A DNA stretch of 37,733 bases, from contig JANXZZ010000285.1 of NCBI GenBank assembly GCA_025355245.1, forward strand, positions 1-37,733, written 5' to 3'. Below, one piece after another: positions 7,301 to 17,088 of this stretch. Position 1 is the first letter of the stretch. Every line of letters starts with the position of its first letter. A model generated the notes under the pieces. It saw nothing but the letters and a program-made list of their open reading frames with translations. It was not told the DNA's origin and did no database searches. This stretch comes from Pseudomonadota bacterium (GTDB taxonomy: Bacteria > Pseudomonadota > Gammaproteobacteria > Steroidobacterales > Steroidobacteraceae). The position numbers were made by a program, and so were the translations under genes.

Positions 7301-9190
7301 ATGAAGACGCCTCTCAAGGTCACCGTAACGCGCTGGCTGCTGGTGTTCGCCGTCACGACCGCGAGCGGCCTGCTCGGCTTCATGCTGCCCTCGCTCGGCG
7401 CCCGCCTGACACTGCCGCTGCTGCCAAGCGGCATTGCCGCGGCGGCGACCACGCGCTGGGGACGCGGCATGTGGCCGGCGGTCTTCGCCGCCGCCACCTG
7501 CATCAACCTGTCGCTCGGCCGGCCGTGGCTGACCGACGTGTTCGTGGGCGCGGGGCTCGCGGGCGGGGCGTGCGTGACCTCGTGGCTCCTCGAGCACTAC
7601 CACTTCGACCCGAACTTCACGCGCTCGCGCGACGTGCTCGTGTTCCTGCTGGCCGCGGCGCTCGGCATGACGCTGGCGCCGAGCCTCGGGATGCTCGGCT
7701 ACGCGATCGCGATCTCCCCTTCGATGCCGCTGCTCCCGATCAACTGGCTGCGCTGGTGGAGCAACGTAACGGCCGGCGTCCTGCTCCTGACGCCCCTGCT
7801 GGTCGCGATCAACCGTCAGAGCTTCGCGCGCCTGCTCGCGCAGTGGCTGAGCGGACTCGTCTGGCTCGCAGCGCTCCTCGGCTGCGTCGCCGCGATCCTC
7901 GTGTTGCCGGGCCCGCTCGGCCGTGCGCCGATATTGGTGCTATCGCTGGTGCTCATCGTCGTCGGCGCAATCCGTTTCGGCCTCGTACCCGCCGTCGCCA
8001 CGGCGCTCGCGGTCTCGGCCGCGACTGCATTCAGCTTCGCGTTCAGCAAAGGCGCGTTCGGCGGCGGCGAGGAACTCGCGGGCCTGGTGGCGATCTGGTC
8101 GTTCATCGGCGCCCTGGTCGGCCTCAGCCTCGCGGTCACCGCGCTGCTCGCCGAACGCGACGCCGCCGCCAGCGCGAAGCTGCGTGCGGAACGGCGCTAC
8201 GCGCAGATATTCGACGGTAGCCCGCAGCCGCTGTGGGTGCACGATCCAGTGACGCTGCACTTCCTGCTGGTCAACGAGGCCGCGATCCGTCAGTACGGCT
8301 GGGAACGCGCGGAGTTCCTCGAGCGCGGCACCGATTCGCTGGCGGCGCCGGGCGGCGAGCCGGTGCTGCCGCCAGCCGAGGCGCGCGCGGCCGCCGAGAG
8401 CGGCCCGGCGCCCTTCGAGACGCGCCACTGCACGCGCACCGGCCAGATCCTCGACGTCGAGGTGTGGACGCGCTCGATCGACCTCGACGGCCACCCGGCC
8501 GATCTCGTGTTCGCGATCGATGTGACCGAGCGCCGCGCGCTCGGCCGCGCGCTCCTCGAGGCGATCAGCGGCGAGCAGCGCCGCATCGGCCAGGAAATTC
8601 ACGACGGTCTCGGCCAGGAACTGACCGGGCTCGCGCTGTCGCTGCGCGCGCTCGCGAACCAGGCGGCGCGCGAGCGCGCGGCGATGGCGCAGGACCTCGC
8701 GCAGCTCGCCGACATGGTGTCGGGATGCATCGAGAGTACGCGACGCATCGTGCGCGGCCTCTCGCCGTTGAGCGATGCGGACGGCAATCTCCTCGGCGCG
8801 CTCGAGTCGCTTGCGCAGACGAGCTCGCTGTCGGGAACGCCGGTGCGCCTGCGCACGCGGCTCGATGCGTCGCTGGTTCTGCCGCTCGAGGCGCGGAGCC
8901 ACCTGCTCAGGATCGCCCAGGAGGCGGTCCAGAACGCACTCAAGCATTCGGGAGCGAGTCGCGTCGACGTGGACCTCTGGGTGCGGCCGGGTGCGGTCAC
9001 GCTCACCGTCGATGACGACGGCCGAGGGCTTGGGAGTCCGGACGCCGACACCGCCGGCCTCGGCATGCGCACGATGCAGTTCCGCGCGGTTGCGATCGGT
9101 GGGCGGCTGCGAATCACGCGGCGCCGCGGCGGCGGCACCGTGATCGTCTGCGACGCGCCGCAGGCGACCTTCGTCGTCGAAATCGCCTAA
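7301..9190 (+). CDS. MASE1-PAS sensor histidine kinase (HisKA_3 type)
   Basis: A 629-residue membrane sensor kinase. The first 270 or so residues form a multi-helix MASE1-like sensor (for example WLLVFAVTTASGLLGFMLP and NWLRWWSNVTAGVLLLTPLL). A PAS domain begins near residue 298 (YAQIFDGSPQPLWV), the phospho-acceptor box is EIHDGLGQEL (His about 434), and the HATPase has AQEAVQNALKHS and DDDGRGLG. This is the NarX/UhpB/DegS-type dimerisation domain, normally paired with a LuxR-type response regulator. None is encoded nearby, so it is an orphan. ATG 7301 was preferred because GGAAAG precedes it by 6 bases; ATG 7274 is an in-frame alternative that adds nine residues. Confidence 0.88.
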   Translation: MKTPLKVTVTRWLLVFAVTTASGLLGFMLPSLGARLTLPLLPSGIAAAATTRWGRGMWPAVFAAATCINLSLGRPWLTDVFVGAGLAGGACVTSWLLEHYHFDPNFTRSRDVLVFLLAAALGMTLAPSLGMLGYAIAISPSMPLLPINWLRWWSNVTAGVLLLTPLLVAINRQSFARLLAQWLSGLVWLAALLGCVAAILVLPGPLGRAPILVLSLVLIVVGAIRFGLVPAVATALAVSAATAFSFAFSKGAFGGGEELAGLVAIWSFIGALVGLSLAVTALLAERDAAASAKLRAERRYAQIFDGSPQPLWVHDPVTLHFLLVNEAAIRQYGWERAEFLERGTDSLAAPGGEPVLPPAEARAAAESGPAPFETRHCTRTGQILDVEVWTRSIDLDGHPADLVFAIDVTERRALGRALLEAISGEQRRIGQEIHDGLGQELTGLALSLRALANQAARERAAMAQDLAQLADMVSGCIESTRRIVRGLSPLSDADGNLLGALESLAQTSSLSGTPVRLRTRLDASLVLPLEARSHLLRIAQEAVQNALKHSGASRVDVDLWVRPGAVTLTVDDDGRGLGSPDADTAGLGMRTMQFRAVAIGGRLRITRRRGGGTVIVCDAPQATFVVEIA

Positions 9191-9202
9191 GGCGCTTCCC
9201 CG

Positions 9203-10870
9203 TCACGAGAAGAACTTGCCGATCGTGAGGAGGCTGCGATAGAGCCCCCACGCGAGCGGTATCCCGACCGCGGCCCATGCGAGTACGAGCGCGAGTCCAC
9301 TCGATGTCGCTGCGCCGCGCGCACTCGCGCCTGCCTCGGCCGCCGCCGCGCGCTCGCGTGCGCGCTGCCGCTCCTGGTCGAGTTCCGCGGGGCTCATGAA
9401 CCACTTGTCGGCCACGGGCTTGATCATCAGGTTGCAGATGAAGCCGATGACGAGCATGCCGGTCAGGATGTACATCGTCTGGTTGTAGACCTGCTCGCGC
9501 GGGAGGCCGAGGCCGAGCTGGTAGTCGCGCATGAAGTTGATGACGACGGGACCCAGGATCCCGGCAATGCTCCACGCGGTCAGTAGGCGCCCGTGGATCG
9601 CTCCGACCATCTGCGTGCCGAAGAGATCCGCGAGATACGCCGGTACCGTCGCGAAGCCGCCGCCGTACATGCTGAGGATGATGCAGAACGCGGAGGCGAA
9701 GGCGACCTTGTTGCCCGCGCCCGCGCTCGCCGGGATGCTCGCGTACAAGAGCCCGCCGAGCACGAAAAAGATCGCGTAGGTCATCTTGCGGCCGAGCTTG
9801 TCCGAGAGGCTCGCCCAGAAGAACCGGCCGACGATGTTGAAGAGGCTCAAAAGCGCGGTGAAGCCGGCCGCAACCCCGGCGATCGCCGCAAGCTGGGCCT
9901 TGTCGAGGTCGACGAAGCGCACGTCCTGGTTGATCAGGTGCCCGCCGAAGACCTCCTGCAGCATCGGGCTGGCCATGCCGAGCACGCCGATTCCCGCGGA
10001 GACGTTCATACACAGCACCATCCAGACGAGCCAGAACTGCGGGATGCCCCACACCTTGCTGACGTGCACGTGCCGCTCGGTCATCATCGCGTTGCCGCTG
10101 CCGGGTGCGGGCGGCGTCCAGCCGGCGGGCCTCCAGCCCTGCGCGGGCAGCCGGTAGCCGAGCGCGCCACCCATCATGAACAGGAAGTAGAGGCCGGCGA
10201 ACACCAGGAAGGTCGGCGTGACCCCGACGCTGGTGGCCGTCGCGAAATGCTTGATGAGCTCGTTCGCGAGCGGTGAGCCGATCATCGCGCCGCCGCCGAA
10301 GCCCATGATCGCCATGCCGGTCGCCATGCCGCGCCGGTCGGGGAACCACTTGATCAGCGTCGACACCGGGGAGATGTAGCCGAGCCCGAGGCCGACGCCG
10401 CCGATGACGCCGGAGCCGAGCCACATGACCCAGAGCTCGTGGATCGAGATGCCGAAGGCCGAGATCACGAGGCCGCCCGCCCAGCAAAGCGCGGCCACGA
10501 CACCCGCCTTGCGGGGGCCGACGCGCTCGAGCCAGCCGCCCCAGAGCGCGGCCGAGAGGCCGAGGAACACGAAGAAGATGGTGAACATGCCGGTCAGGCT
10601 CGAGATCTTCCAGTCGCAGCTGGTCGTGAAGAGCTGGCCGAGGAGCCCCATGTCGGCGGGACAGGCGACGGACTCCTTGATACCGATCGCCTTCGAGAGC
10701 GGCAGCCAGAACACCGAGAAGCCGTAGGCCATACCGATGCAGAGGTGCATCGCGAGCGCCGCGGGCGGCACCAGCCAGCGGTTGAAGCCCGGCCCGGCGA
10801 TCGTGCGCTCCTTCGACAGGAAACCCGAATCGCCCGTCATCTCCCCGGTCGCGGCGCTGGCAACGGTCAC
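9203..10870 (-). CDS. OFA-family MFS transporter (oxalate/formate antiporter-like)
   Basis: A 555-residue major facilitator carrier with about 12 membrane helices. It resembles the oxalate:formate antiporter (OFA) family: MHLCIGMAYGFSVFWLPL in helix 1, GWLERVGPRKAG in loop 2-3, and ISPVSTLIKWFPDRRGMATGMAI in the helix 4-5 region. The external loop after helix 1 carries a Cys pair (VACPAD, TTSCDW). It is longer than OxlT (about 418) because of extended loops and a charged C-terminal tail with a final hydrophobic helix. The substrate, presumably a small carboxylate, cannot be read from sequence. The GTG start at 10870 is preceded by GAGGAGAAGG. It converges with the histidine kinase gene, whose stop is 12 bases away. 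Confidence 0.85.
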   Translation of the reverse strand: MTVASAATGEMTGDSGFLSKERTIAGPGFNRWLVPPAALAMHLCIGMAYGFSVFWLPLSKAIGIKESVACPADMGLLGQLFTTSCDWKISSLTGMFTIFFVFLGLSAALWGGWLERVGPRKAGVVAALCWAGGLVISAFGISIHELWVMWLGSGVIGGVGLGLGYISPVSTLIKWFPDRRGMATGMAIMGFGGGAMIGSPLANELIKHFATATSVGVTPTFLVFAGLYFLFMMGGALGYRLPAQGWRPAGWTPPAPGSGNAMMTERHVHVSKVWGIPQFWLVWMVLCMNVSAGIGVLGMASPMLQEVFGGHLINQDVRFVDLDKAQLAAIAGVAAGFTALLSLFNIVGRFFWASLSDKLGRKMTYAIFFVLGGLLYASIPASAGAGNKVAFASAFCIILSMYGGGFATVPAYLADLFGTQMVGAIHGRLLTAWSIAGILGPVVINFMRDYQLGLGLPREQVYNQTMYILTGMLVIGFICNLMIKPVADKWFMSPAELDQERQRARERAAAAEAGASARGAATSSGLALVLAWAAVGIPLAWGLYRSLLTIGKFFS

Positions 10871-10948
10871 GTCCTTCTCCTCATACTTTTTTTATTTCGA
10901 TGGGATTCGCGTTCATCGGCACGGCGGCAGGAATCGTGGTTGCGCCGG

Positions 10949-11428
10949 CTAGAGCGCGTCAGCGATGTCCTGCATGAGCCCCTTGTCCTCGGGTTTCACG
11001 TTCGGTGGGTACCGCTTGAGCAGCTGGCCGTTCCGTCCGATCAGGAACTTCTCGAAGTTCCATTCGATGTCGCCGGGATGGCCGTTGGCGGGATCGGTGA
11101 GCCACGCATACAGGGGGTCGCGGGTCGCGCCGTTGACGTCGAGCTTGGCGGACAGCGGGAAGCTCACGCCGTAGGTCGTCGAGCAGAAGGTCTGGATCTC
11201 CTCGGCACTGCCTGGCTCCTGCGCGCCGAACTGGTTGCAGGGAAAGCCGACGACCGTGAAGTTCTCGTTCACGAGCTCGCCCTGCAGGCGCTCGAGGCCC
11301 GAGTACTGCGGCGTGAGTCCGCAACGGCTCGCGACATTGACCGCGAGCGTGACCTTGCCCTTGAGTGTCCCGAGGAGATCGGCAGCGCCGCCGAGCGAGG
11401 CCACTTTGAACCCGTAGAAATCCGCCAT
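10949..11428 (-). CDS. Glutathione peroxidase-family peroxidase (Cys type)
   Basis: A 159-residue GPx-like thiol peroxidase that reduces peroxides in the cytosol; no signal peptide is seen. The peroxidatic Cys is in NVASRCGLTPQYSGLE (about residue 36). The other family blocks FPCNQFGAQEPG and IEWNFEKFLIGRNG supply the Gln and Trp of the catalytic tetrad. The catalytic residue is encoded as Cys, not as an in-frame TGA, so no selenocysteine is involved. Such bacterial proteins often use thioredoxin rather than glutathione. It is 78 bases from the MFS gene and 72 from the OppA-like gene on the same strand, so co-transcription is possible but not shown. Confidence 0.92.
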   Translation of the reverse strand: MADFYGFKVASLGGAADLLGTLKGKVTLAVNVASRCGLTPQYSGLERLQGELVNENFTVVGFPCNQFGAQEPGSAEEIQTFCSTTYGVSFPLSAKLDVNGATRDPLYAWLTDPANGHPGDIEWNFEKFLIGRNGQLLKRYPPNVKPEDKGLMQDIADAL

Positions 11429-11500
11429 CGTCGCCCCCCCCGGTGTCCGGCCGCGCGCGGCGACCGTCGTGTCAGTCCGAATATTGCGCCCGATTTTCGT

Positions 11501-13093
11501 TCAATGCACCAGATCGAGATCCTTGCTGTAGACGACGTTCATCACATTGTCATACCAGCCGCGTACGCGCGCCGCGACCAGGTGCTTGTTGACGAAGAAG
11601 TACAGCGGCACCACCGGCGCATCCGCGAGCATGGTCCGTTCCGCGCTCTCGAGCGCCCGCTCGCGCGTCGCGGCATCGGCTGTCCGTGCGGCGTCGGCGA
11701 GCAGCGCGTCGTAGGCGGCGCTTTGGTAGCGCGGCAGGTTGATGCCGAAGTTGCCCTGCAGCACCTCGGCGAAGGTCCAGGCGTCGTTGTAGTCGCCGAC
11801 CCAGCTGGAACGGAACACCTGGGTCTCGCCGCGCGTGACCGCCTGCAGCATTGACTTGAACTCCTCGCCGACGAGGTGCGTGTCGACGCCGAGCGCTTCC
11901 TTCCACATGGAGGCGACCGCGATCGCGATGCGCTCGTGGGTCGGGCCGCTTGGGTAGCGAAGCTCGACGACGAGCGGCCGGTGCGCGCTGTAGCCGGCGG
12001 CGGCATAGAGGCGCCGCGCTGTCTCGAGGCGCGCAGCGTAGGGCTCTGCCGCCCAGCTGAAGCGCTGCGCCGCGTAGCCGGCGACGCCGGGCGGCACCCA
12101 CGAGTACGCGGGCAGCTCGCCGAGTCCCGTCACGGAGCCGACCAGGCGTTCGCGGTCGACCGTCATCGCCAGAGCCTGGCGCAGGCCGGGGGCATTCTTG
12201 AACGGCGCCTTGCCGAGGTTGAAGCCGTAGTAGTAGACGCCGAGCTGCGGACCGCGGTGGATCAGTGCCCCTTGTTCCGCCTCGAGGCGCGCGATCGGCT
12301 GCTGCGGCAGCACGTAGGTCACGTCGAGTCCGCCGGCGCGAAAGCGCGCGTACTCGTCGTTCGCGTCGGGCACGTGGTAGTACTCGACGCGCTCGATGTG
12401 CGTTGCGGGCGCGTTCCAGTAGCGCGGGTTGCGGTTCAGCGTCACGTGCGAGCCGACCACCCACTCACCGAGCGTGTAGGCGCCGTTCGAGACCGTCGCC
12501 CCGGCGCGGCCGGGCGCCGCGCCGTGGTAGGTGGGGAAGGTGCTCCAGTGCGCGACGAGCCCGGGGAAGTACGGAGTCGGCGCGCTGAGATGCACGACCA
12601 GCGTGCGCGCGTCCGGCGCCGCGACGCCCAGCGTCGCGGGCGGGGCCTTGTGCGCGAGAATCTCGGTCGCGTTCAAAACCGGTTGCAGCACGTCGGCGTA
12701 TTGCGAGCCGGTCGCGGGATCGACGAGGCGTCGCCACGCCTCGACAAAGTCATTCGCGAGCAGCGGGGTGCCGTCCGACCAGCGCGCCTCGCTGCGCAGC
12801 CGAAACGTGTACGTGAGTCCGTCCGCGCTCGCATCCCAGCTCTCGGCCGCGCCCGGCACGGGTTCGGCACGGGCGTTCAACGAGGCGAGCCCCTCGTAGA
12901 CGTCGCGGAGGATATTGGCCGCCGTGTCGGTGCGCGCGAGCTGCGGATCGAGTGAATCGGGCTCGGGACCGTTGCCGCGCCGAAGCAAGCTGCTCGCGGC
13001 GCCGGGTCCCGCGTCGGCAGGGGGCGGCGTGCGCCCGCAAGACTCGAGCACAAGCGTTGCCAGCAGGATCGCCAGGACGAGGCGACGGTTCAT
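11501..13093 (-). CDS. OppA-like peptide-binding lipoprotein (SBP_bac_5)
   Basis: A 530-residue extracellular solute-binding protein of family 5, which in Gram-negatives delivers oligopeptides to an ABC permease in the periplasm. The N-terminus is a lipoprotein signal ending LVLESC; Glu at -2 is unusual but Ser at -1 fits. Family landmarks are [38 protein letters not shown] and [10 protein letters not shown]. The start ATG overlaps the mnmG stop by ATGA, so it is translationally coupled to mnmG. No oppB/C/D/F genes lie in the window, so its permease must be encoded elsewhere, or it has another role such as murein-peptide recycling. Confidence 0.9.
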   Translation of the reverse strand: MNRRLVLAILLATLVLESCGRTPPPADAGPGAASSLLRRGNGPEPDSLDPQLARTDTAANILRDVYEGLASLNARAEPVPGAAESWDASADGLTYTFRLRSEARWSDGTPLLANDFVEAWRRLVDPATGSQYADVLQPVLNATEILAHKAPPATLGVAAPDARTLVVHLSAPTPYFPGLVAHWSTFPTYHGAAPGRAGATVSNGAYTLGEWVVGSHVTLNRNPRYWNAPATHIERVEYYHVPDANDEYARFRAGGLDVTYVLPQQPIARLEAEQGALIHRGPQLGVYYYGFNLGKAPFKNAPGLRQALAMTVDRERLVGSVTGLGELPAYSWVPPGVAGYAAQRFSWAAEPYAARLETARRLYAAAGYSAHRPLVVELRYPSGPTHERIAIAVASMWKEALGVDTHLVGEEFKSMLQAVTRGETQVFRSSWVGDYNDAWTFAEVLQGNFGINLPRYQSAAYDALLADAARTADAATRERALESAERTMLADAPVVPLYFFVNKHLVAARVRGWYDNVMNVVYSKDLDLVH

Positions 13094-14826
13094 CCGGTGC
13101 GATCGAGCTTCTTCAAGTGCACGAGCAGCAGCGAGATCGCCGCCGGCGTCAGCCCCGGAATGCGCGCGGCCTGGCCGACCGTGCGCGGCATGACGTCCGC
13201 GAGGCGCTCGCGCGCTTCCGCCGACAGGCCGGTGATCGCGCGGTAGTCGAGGTTCACCGGGAGCGTCGTGCCTTCGTGCCTCTCGAGGCGCGCGATTTCC
13301 GCGTCCTGGCGCCGCACGTAGCCCGCGTATTTGGCCTCGACCGAGATCGCGAGCTCGACTTGGCCGGGCAGGCGATCGTCAGCGCCCGAATAGCTGCCGC
13401 CGGCCGCGATCGCGACGCGCTTCTCCTCGAAGAACGCCCAGCGCTCATCGTCGACGAGCCCGAGGTCGCGGCCGGCGGGCGTCAGGCGCGCATCGGCATT
13501 GTCCTCGCGCAGGCTCAGGCGGTATTCGGCGCGGCTCGTGAACATCCGGTAGGGCTCGGGCGCCCCGCGCGTAACGAGATCGTCGATGAGCACGCCGATG
13601 TAGGCCTCGGCACGGCTCGGCCACCACGCCGCTTCGCCGCGGCTCGCGCGCGCGGCATTGAGGCCGGCGATCAGTCCCTGCGCCGCCGCCTCCTCGTAGC
13701 CAGTCGTGCCGTTGATCTGTCCCGCGAAATAAAGACCCGGCAGCGCACGCGTCTCGAGGCTGTACTCGAGGTCGCGCGGATCGAAGCAGTCGTACTCGAT
13801 CGCATAGCCCGGACGCGTCAGGTGCGCACGCTCGAAGCCCCTGATGGTGCGCACGAACTCGAGCTGCACATCGAAGGGCAGGCTCGTCGAGATGCCATTC
13901 GGATACACCTCGTGCGTGTCGAGGCCCTCGGGCTCGACGAAGATCTGGTGGGAGCTGCGCGCTGCGAAGCGCACCACCTTGTCCTCGATCGACGGACAGT
14001 AGCGCGGGCCGACGCCCTCGATGAGGCCCGTGTACATCGGCGAGCGGTCGCTGCCGGCGCGGATGAGCGCGTGCGTCGCCTCGTTGGTGGCGGTGATGTG
14101 GCAGGGCAGCTGCGCCGGGTGATCGCTCGCGCGGCCGAGGAAGGAAAGCACGGGGAGCGGTGAGTCGCTCAGCTGCGGCGCCATGACTGAGTAGTCGAGG
14201 CTGCGCCCGTCGACCCGCGGCGGCGTGCCGGTCTTCAAGCGCGCGACGCGCGGCATGAGCTCGCGCAGCCGCGCCGCCAGGCGGCTCGAGGCGGGATCGC
14301 CGGCGCGCCCGCCCGCGTAGTTCTCGAGCCCCACGTGGATCCGGCCGCCGAGGAAGGTGCCGGCGGTGAGTACCACCGTCGCTGCCGCGAACTCGATGCC
14401 GGTCGCGGTCACGGCGCCCGTCACGCGCCCCGCCTTCACGAGCAGGTCGGCGGCCTCCTGCTGGAACACCGCCAGCTTGGGCTGGTTCTCGATGGCGCTG
14501 CGGATCGCGCGCCGGTAGAGCGCGCGGTCGGCCTGCACGCGGGTCGCGCGCACGGCCGGGCCCTTGCTCGCGTTCAGCACCCTGAGCTGGATCGCCGCAC
14601 GGTCGGCCGCCCGCGCCATGACGCCGCCGAGCGCGTCGATCTCGCGCACCAGGTGGCTCTTGCCGATGCCGCCGATTGCGGGGTTGCAGCTCATCTGGCC
14701 GAGCGTCTCGACGCTCTGCGTGAGCAGCAGCGTGCGCGCGCCGCTGCGCGCGGCGGCGAGGGCGGCCTCGGTGCCAGCGTGGCCACCGCCGATCACGATC
14801 ACGTCAAAGGAGTCCGGGTGGCGCAT
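13090..14826 (-). CDS. mnmG: tRNA U34 5-carboxymethylaminomethyl modification enzyme MnmG (short form)
   Basis: The FAD-dependent partner of MnmE; together they install the (carboxymethyl)aminomethyl group on wobble U34 of several tRNAs. The dinucleotide motif [15 protein letters not shown] is at residues 8-22, followed by [62 protein letters not shown] and [17 protein letters not shown]. The C-terminus [10 protein letters not shown]...[18 protein letters not shown] is intact. The protein has 578 residues against about 630 in E. coli. The missing stretch lies between EEKRVAI and VELAIS (about residues 470-490), the helical part of the C-terminal domain. The ATG at 14826 was chosen because upstream sequence belongs to the divergent gene. 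The frame is intact, so it is probably functional. Confidence 0.93.
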   Translation of the reverse strand: MRHPDSFDVIVIGGGHAGTEAALAAARSGARTLLLTQSVETLGQMSCNPAIGGIGKSHLVREIDALGGVMARAADRAAIQLRVLNASKGPAVRATRVQADRALYRRAIRSAIENQPKLAVFQQEAADLLVKAGRVTGAVTATGIEFAAATVVLTAGTFLGGRIHVGLENYAGGRAGDPASSRLAARLRELMPRVARLKTGTPPRVDGRSLDYSVMAPQLSDSPLPVLSFLGRASDHPAQLPCHITATNEATHALIRAGSDRSPMYTGLIEGVGPRYCPSIEDKVVRFAARSSHQIFVEPEGLDTHEVYPNGISTSLPFDVQLEFVRTIRGFERAHLTRPGYAIEYDCFDPRDLEYSLETRALPGLYFAGQINGTTGYEEAAAQGLIAGLNAARASRGEAAWWPSRAEAYIGVLIDDLVTRGAPEPYRMFTSRAEYRLSLREDNADARLTPAGRDLGLVDDERWAFFEEKRVAIAAGGSYSGADDRLPGQVELAISVEAKYAGYVRRQDAEIARLERHEGTTLPVNLDYRAITGLSAEARERLADVMPRTVGQAARIPGLTPAAISLLLVHLKKLDRTG

Positions 14827-14881
14827 CACAAGGATTTTAACTTGGTTGGCGGCCACAAGGCCGGAATGAAACAATGCCGGG

Positions 14882-16363
14882 ATGCCGCTCAAACGATGGT
14901 TTGGCCCGATCCTCGCCCCCTTTGCCCTGGTCGTGCCGCTGCTGGCGCCGCCAGCGTCAATGGCGGCGCCCGCGACCCGCGTCACGCTCAGCGACTGCCG
15001 GCTGCCCGCGCCGGGAGGCGCCTCGTCGGTGCCCGCGCGCTGCGGACACCTCGAGGTCGCCGAGAACCCCGGCGACCCGGGCGGACGCAAGATCGTGCTC
15101 GCCGTCGCGGTCGTTCCGGCGCTCGACGTCCGTAGCCGCCTCCCGCCCCTGTTCGTCGTGGCCGGCGGCCCGGGGCAGGCGGCGAGCGACTTCTACGCCG
15201 GCTATTCGCAGGCCTTCGCGCCGGTCGTGCGCACACGGGCGGTCGTCCTGCTCGACCAGCGCGGCACGGGCGGCTCGAACCGGCTGAGCTGCGACTTTCC
15301 GGATGACTTCGACGTCGCGGCGCCGCCGCCCGAGGTCATCCGGGACCTCTCGAGCAAGTGCCGGCAGGGCCTCAAGGGCCGGCCCGAGTTCTACACCTCG
15401 AGCGTGGCGATCCGCGACCTCGAAACCGTGCGTGTCGCGCTCGGCTACGACCGCATTGCGCTCTATGGCGTCTCCTACGGCACGCGGGTCGTCGAGCACT
15501 ACCTTCGCCACTACTCGCGCCACGCCGCCGCGGTCGTGCTCGACGGCGTGATGCAGCCCGACCGGACGCTCGGTGCCGAGACGCCGCTCGATGCCGAACG
15601 GGCGCTCGACATCATGTTCGCGCGCTGCCACGCCACGCCGAACTGCGAGGCGGCCTTCCCCGAGCTCGCGAACCGCTTCCAGGCGCTGCTCGCCGACCTC
15701 GCAAGCCATGCGCACACGGTGAGCGTGCCGGACCCCTCGACCGGAGCCGCGCGCACGGTGGTCTTCGATCGCGATCAGTTCACGGGCGCGGTGCGGCTCC
15801 TCAACTATTACTCGGTGACGACCGCGCTCTTGCCGCTCTTCATCGACCGCGCGACGCGGGGCGACTACGCGCCGATGGCGAGCGAACTCTTGCTCCTCAG
15901 CAGCAACCTCGATGAGCAGCTGGCCTACGGCATGAACGCCGCGGTCGCCTGTGCGGAAGACGTGTCCTCCTACGCGGGCATCGACCGCAAGGCGCTCGAG
16001 CGCACCTACCTGGGCGCGGGGCAGCTCGATGAGCTGACAACGCTGTGCGAGGGCTGGCCGCGGGGCGTACTCGATGCCGACCTCTTCCAGCCGCTGCACA
16101 CGTCGGTTCCCGCGCTGCTGCTCTCGGGCGAGGCCGATCCCGTTACGCCACCCTCCTCGGCCGTGCGAGCGGCGGCGGGCTTCAGCGACGTGGCCAACGT
16201 CGTCGTTGCGGGCCAGGGTCACGGCCAGCTCGGCGTCGGCTGCGCGCCGTGGCTGGTCGCGCGCTTCCTGAGCGCGGAAACGGCCCGCGGGCTCGACGTG
16301 AGCTGCCTCGGTTCCGTGCTCGCCGATCCGTTCGTGCTCGGCCCGACCGGTCCCGCACCGTGA
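14882..16363 (+). CDS. Secreted alpha/beta hydrolase, S33-like (tripeptidyl aminopeptidase-like)
   Basis: A 493-residue exported hydrolase. The signal peptide is [20 protein letters not shown]. The alpha/beta core shows the oxyanion segment [10 protein letters not shown], the strand motif [10 protein letters not shown], the nucleophile elbow YGVSYGTR (Ser about residue 200), and a TAP-like C-terminal domain with [10 protein letters not shown] (Asp) and GQGHGQLG (His), completing the triad. The family removes N-terminal residues or short peptides from peptides; the exact substrate is unknown. Its TGA overlaps the GTG of the ABC ATPase gene (GTGA), so all three genes form one translation-coupled unit. 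It may be a peptide- or ester-processing accessory to the exporter. Confidence 0.87.
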   Translation: MPLKRWFGPILAPFALVVPLLAPPASMAAPATRVTLSDCRLPAPGGASSVPARCGHLEVAENPGDPGGRKIVLAVAVVPALDVRSRLPPLFVVAGGPGQAASDFYAGYSQAFAPVVRTRAVVLLDQRGTGGSNRLSCDFPDDFDVAAPPPEVIRDLSSKCRQGLKGRPEFYTSSVAIRDLETVRVALGYDRIALYGVSYGTRVVEHYLRHYSRHAAAVVLDGVMQPDRTLGAETPLDAERALDIMFARCHATPNCEAAFPELANRFQALLADLASHAHTVSVPDPSTGAARTVVFDRDQFTGAVRLLNYYSVTTALLPLFIDRATRGDYAPMASELLLLSSNLDEQLAYGMNAAVACAEDVSSYAGIDRKALERTYLGAGQLDELTTLCEGWPRGVLDADLFQPLHTSVPALLLSGEADPVTPPSSAVRAAAGFSDVANVVVAGQGHGQLGVGCAPWLVARFLSAETARGLDVSCLGSVLADPFVLGPTGPAP

Positions 16364-17088
16364 TTACGCTCGAGTCGCTGTCGAAGCGCTTCGGCGCGGT
16401 CGAGGCCGTGCGCGGCGTATCGCTCAATGCCGCGGACGGGCGCGTCACCGGCCTCCTTGGCCCGAACGGCGCCGGCAAGAGCACCACGTTGCGACTGCTG
16501 TACGGCGTGCTGACCCCCGATGCTGGCCGCGCGCTCATCGATGGCATCGACGTCGAGCGCGAGCCGATCGCCGCGCGCCGGCGGCTCGGCGTGCTGCCGC
16601 ACAACGCCGGGATCTACCCGCAGCTGACCGCGCGCGAGAACATCCGCTACTTCGGACGGCTGCTCGGGCTCGGCGGCCCGGCGCTTGAAAAGCGGATCGC
16701 GGAGCTCGTCGAGCTCCTCGACATGGGCGAGATCGCCGACCGGCGCGCGAAGGGGTTCTCGCAGGGGCAGCGCCTCAAGGTCGCGCTCGCGCGCGCGATC
16801 GTGCACGCCCCCAAGAACCTCGTGCTCGATGAGCCGACCAACGGGCTCGACGTGCTGGCGACCCGGAACCTCCGCGACCTGATCGTGAGGCTGAAGCAGG
16901 CGGGGCACGCGATCCTCTTTTCGAGCCACGTTATGCAGGAGGTCGCGGCACTCTGCGATGAGATCGTCATCATCGGCGGCGGTCGGGTGGTCGCCGAAGG
17001 CTCGCCCGCGGAGCTCACGCGCAGCGTCGAGAACGGCTCGCTCGAGGATGCGTTCGTTGCGGCGCTCGAGCGCGGCGGCGCCACGTGA
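16360..17088 (+). CDS. ABC transporter ATP-binding protein, NatA-like
   Basis: A 242-residue ABC ATPase. Walker A is GPNGAGKST (about residue 36), the signature is SQGQRLKVALARAI, Walker B is LVLDEPTNGLD, and the switch His is in LFSSHVMQEV. Best family match is the NatA/CcmA-type export group. The GTG at 16360 overlaps the hydrolase stop; the longer open frame upstream is a shadow of the hydrolase. It ends in TGATG overlap with the permease gene. In Bacillus, NatAB exports Na+, but many proteobacterial relatives export other substrates, so I leave the symbol blank. Confidence 0.92.
   Translation: MITLESLSKRFGAVEAVRGVSLNAADGRVTGLLGPNGAGKSTTLRLLYGVLTPDAGRALIDGIDVEREPIAARRRLGVLPHNAGIYPQLTARENIRYFGRLLGLGGPALEKRIAELVELLDMGEIADRRAKGFSQGQRLKVALARAIVHAPKNLVLDEPTNGLDVLATRNLRDLIVRLKQAGHAILFSSHVMQEVAALCDEIVIIGGGRVVAEGSPAELTRSVENGSLEDAFVAALERGGAT

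Noticed and set aside
10949-11428. Possible selenoprotein glutathione peroxidase
   Set aside because: The catalytic residue is encoded as Cys and there is no in-frame TGA or SECIS-like hairpin next to it.
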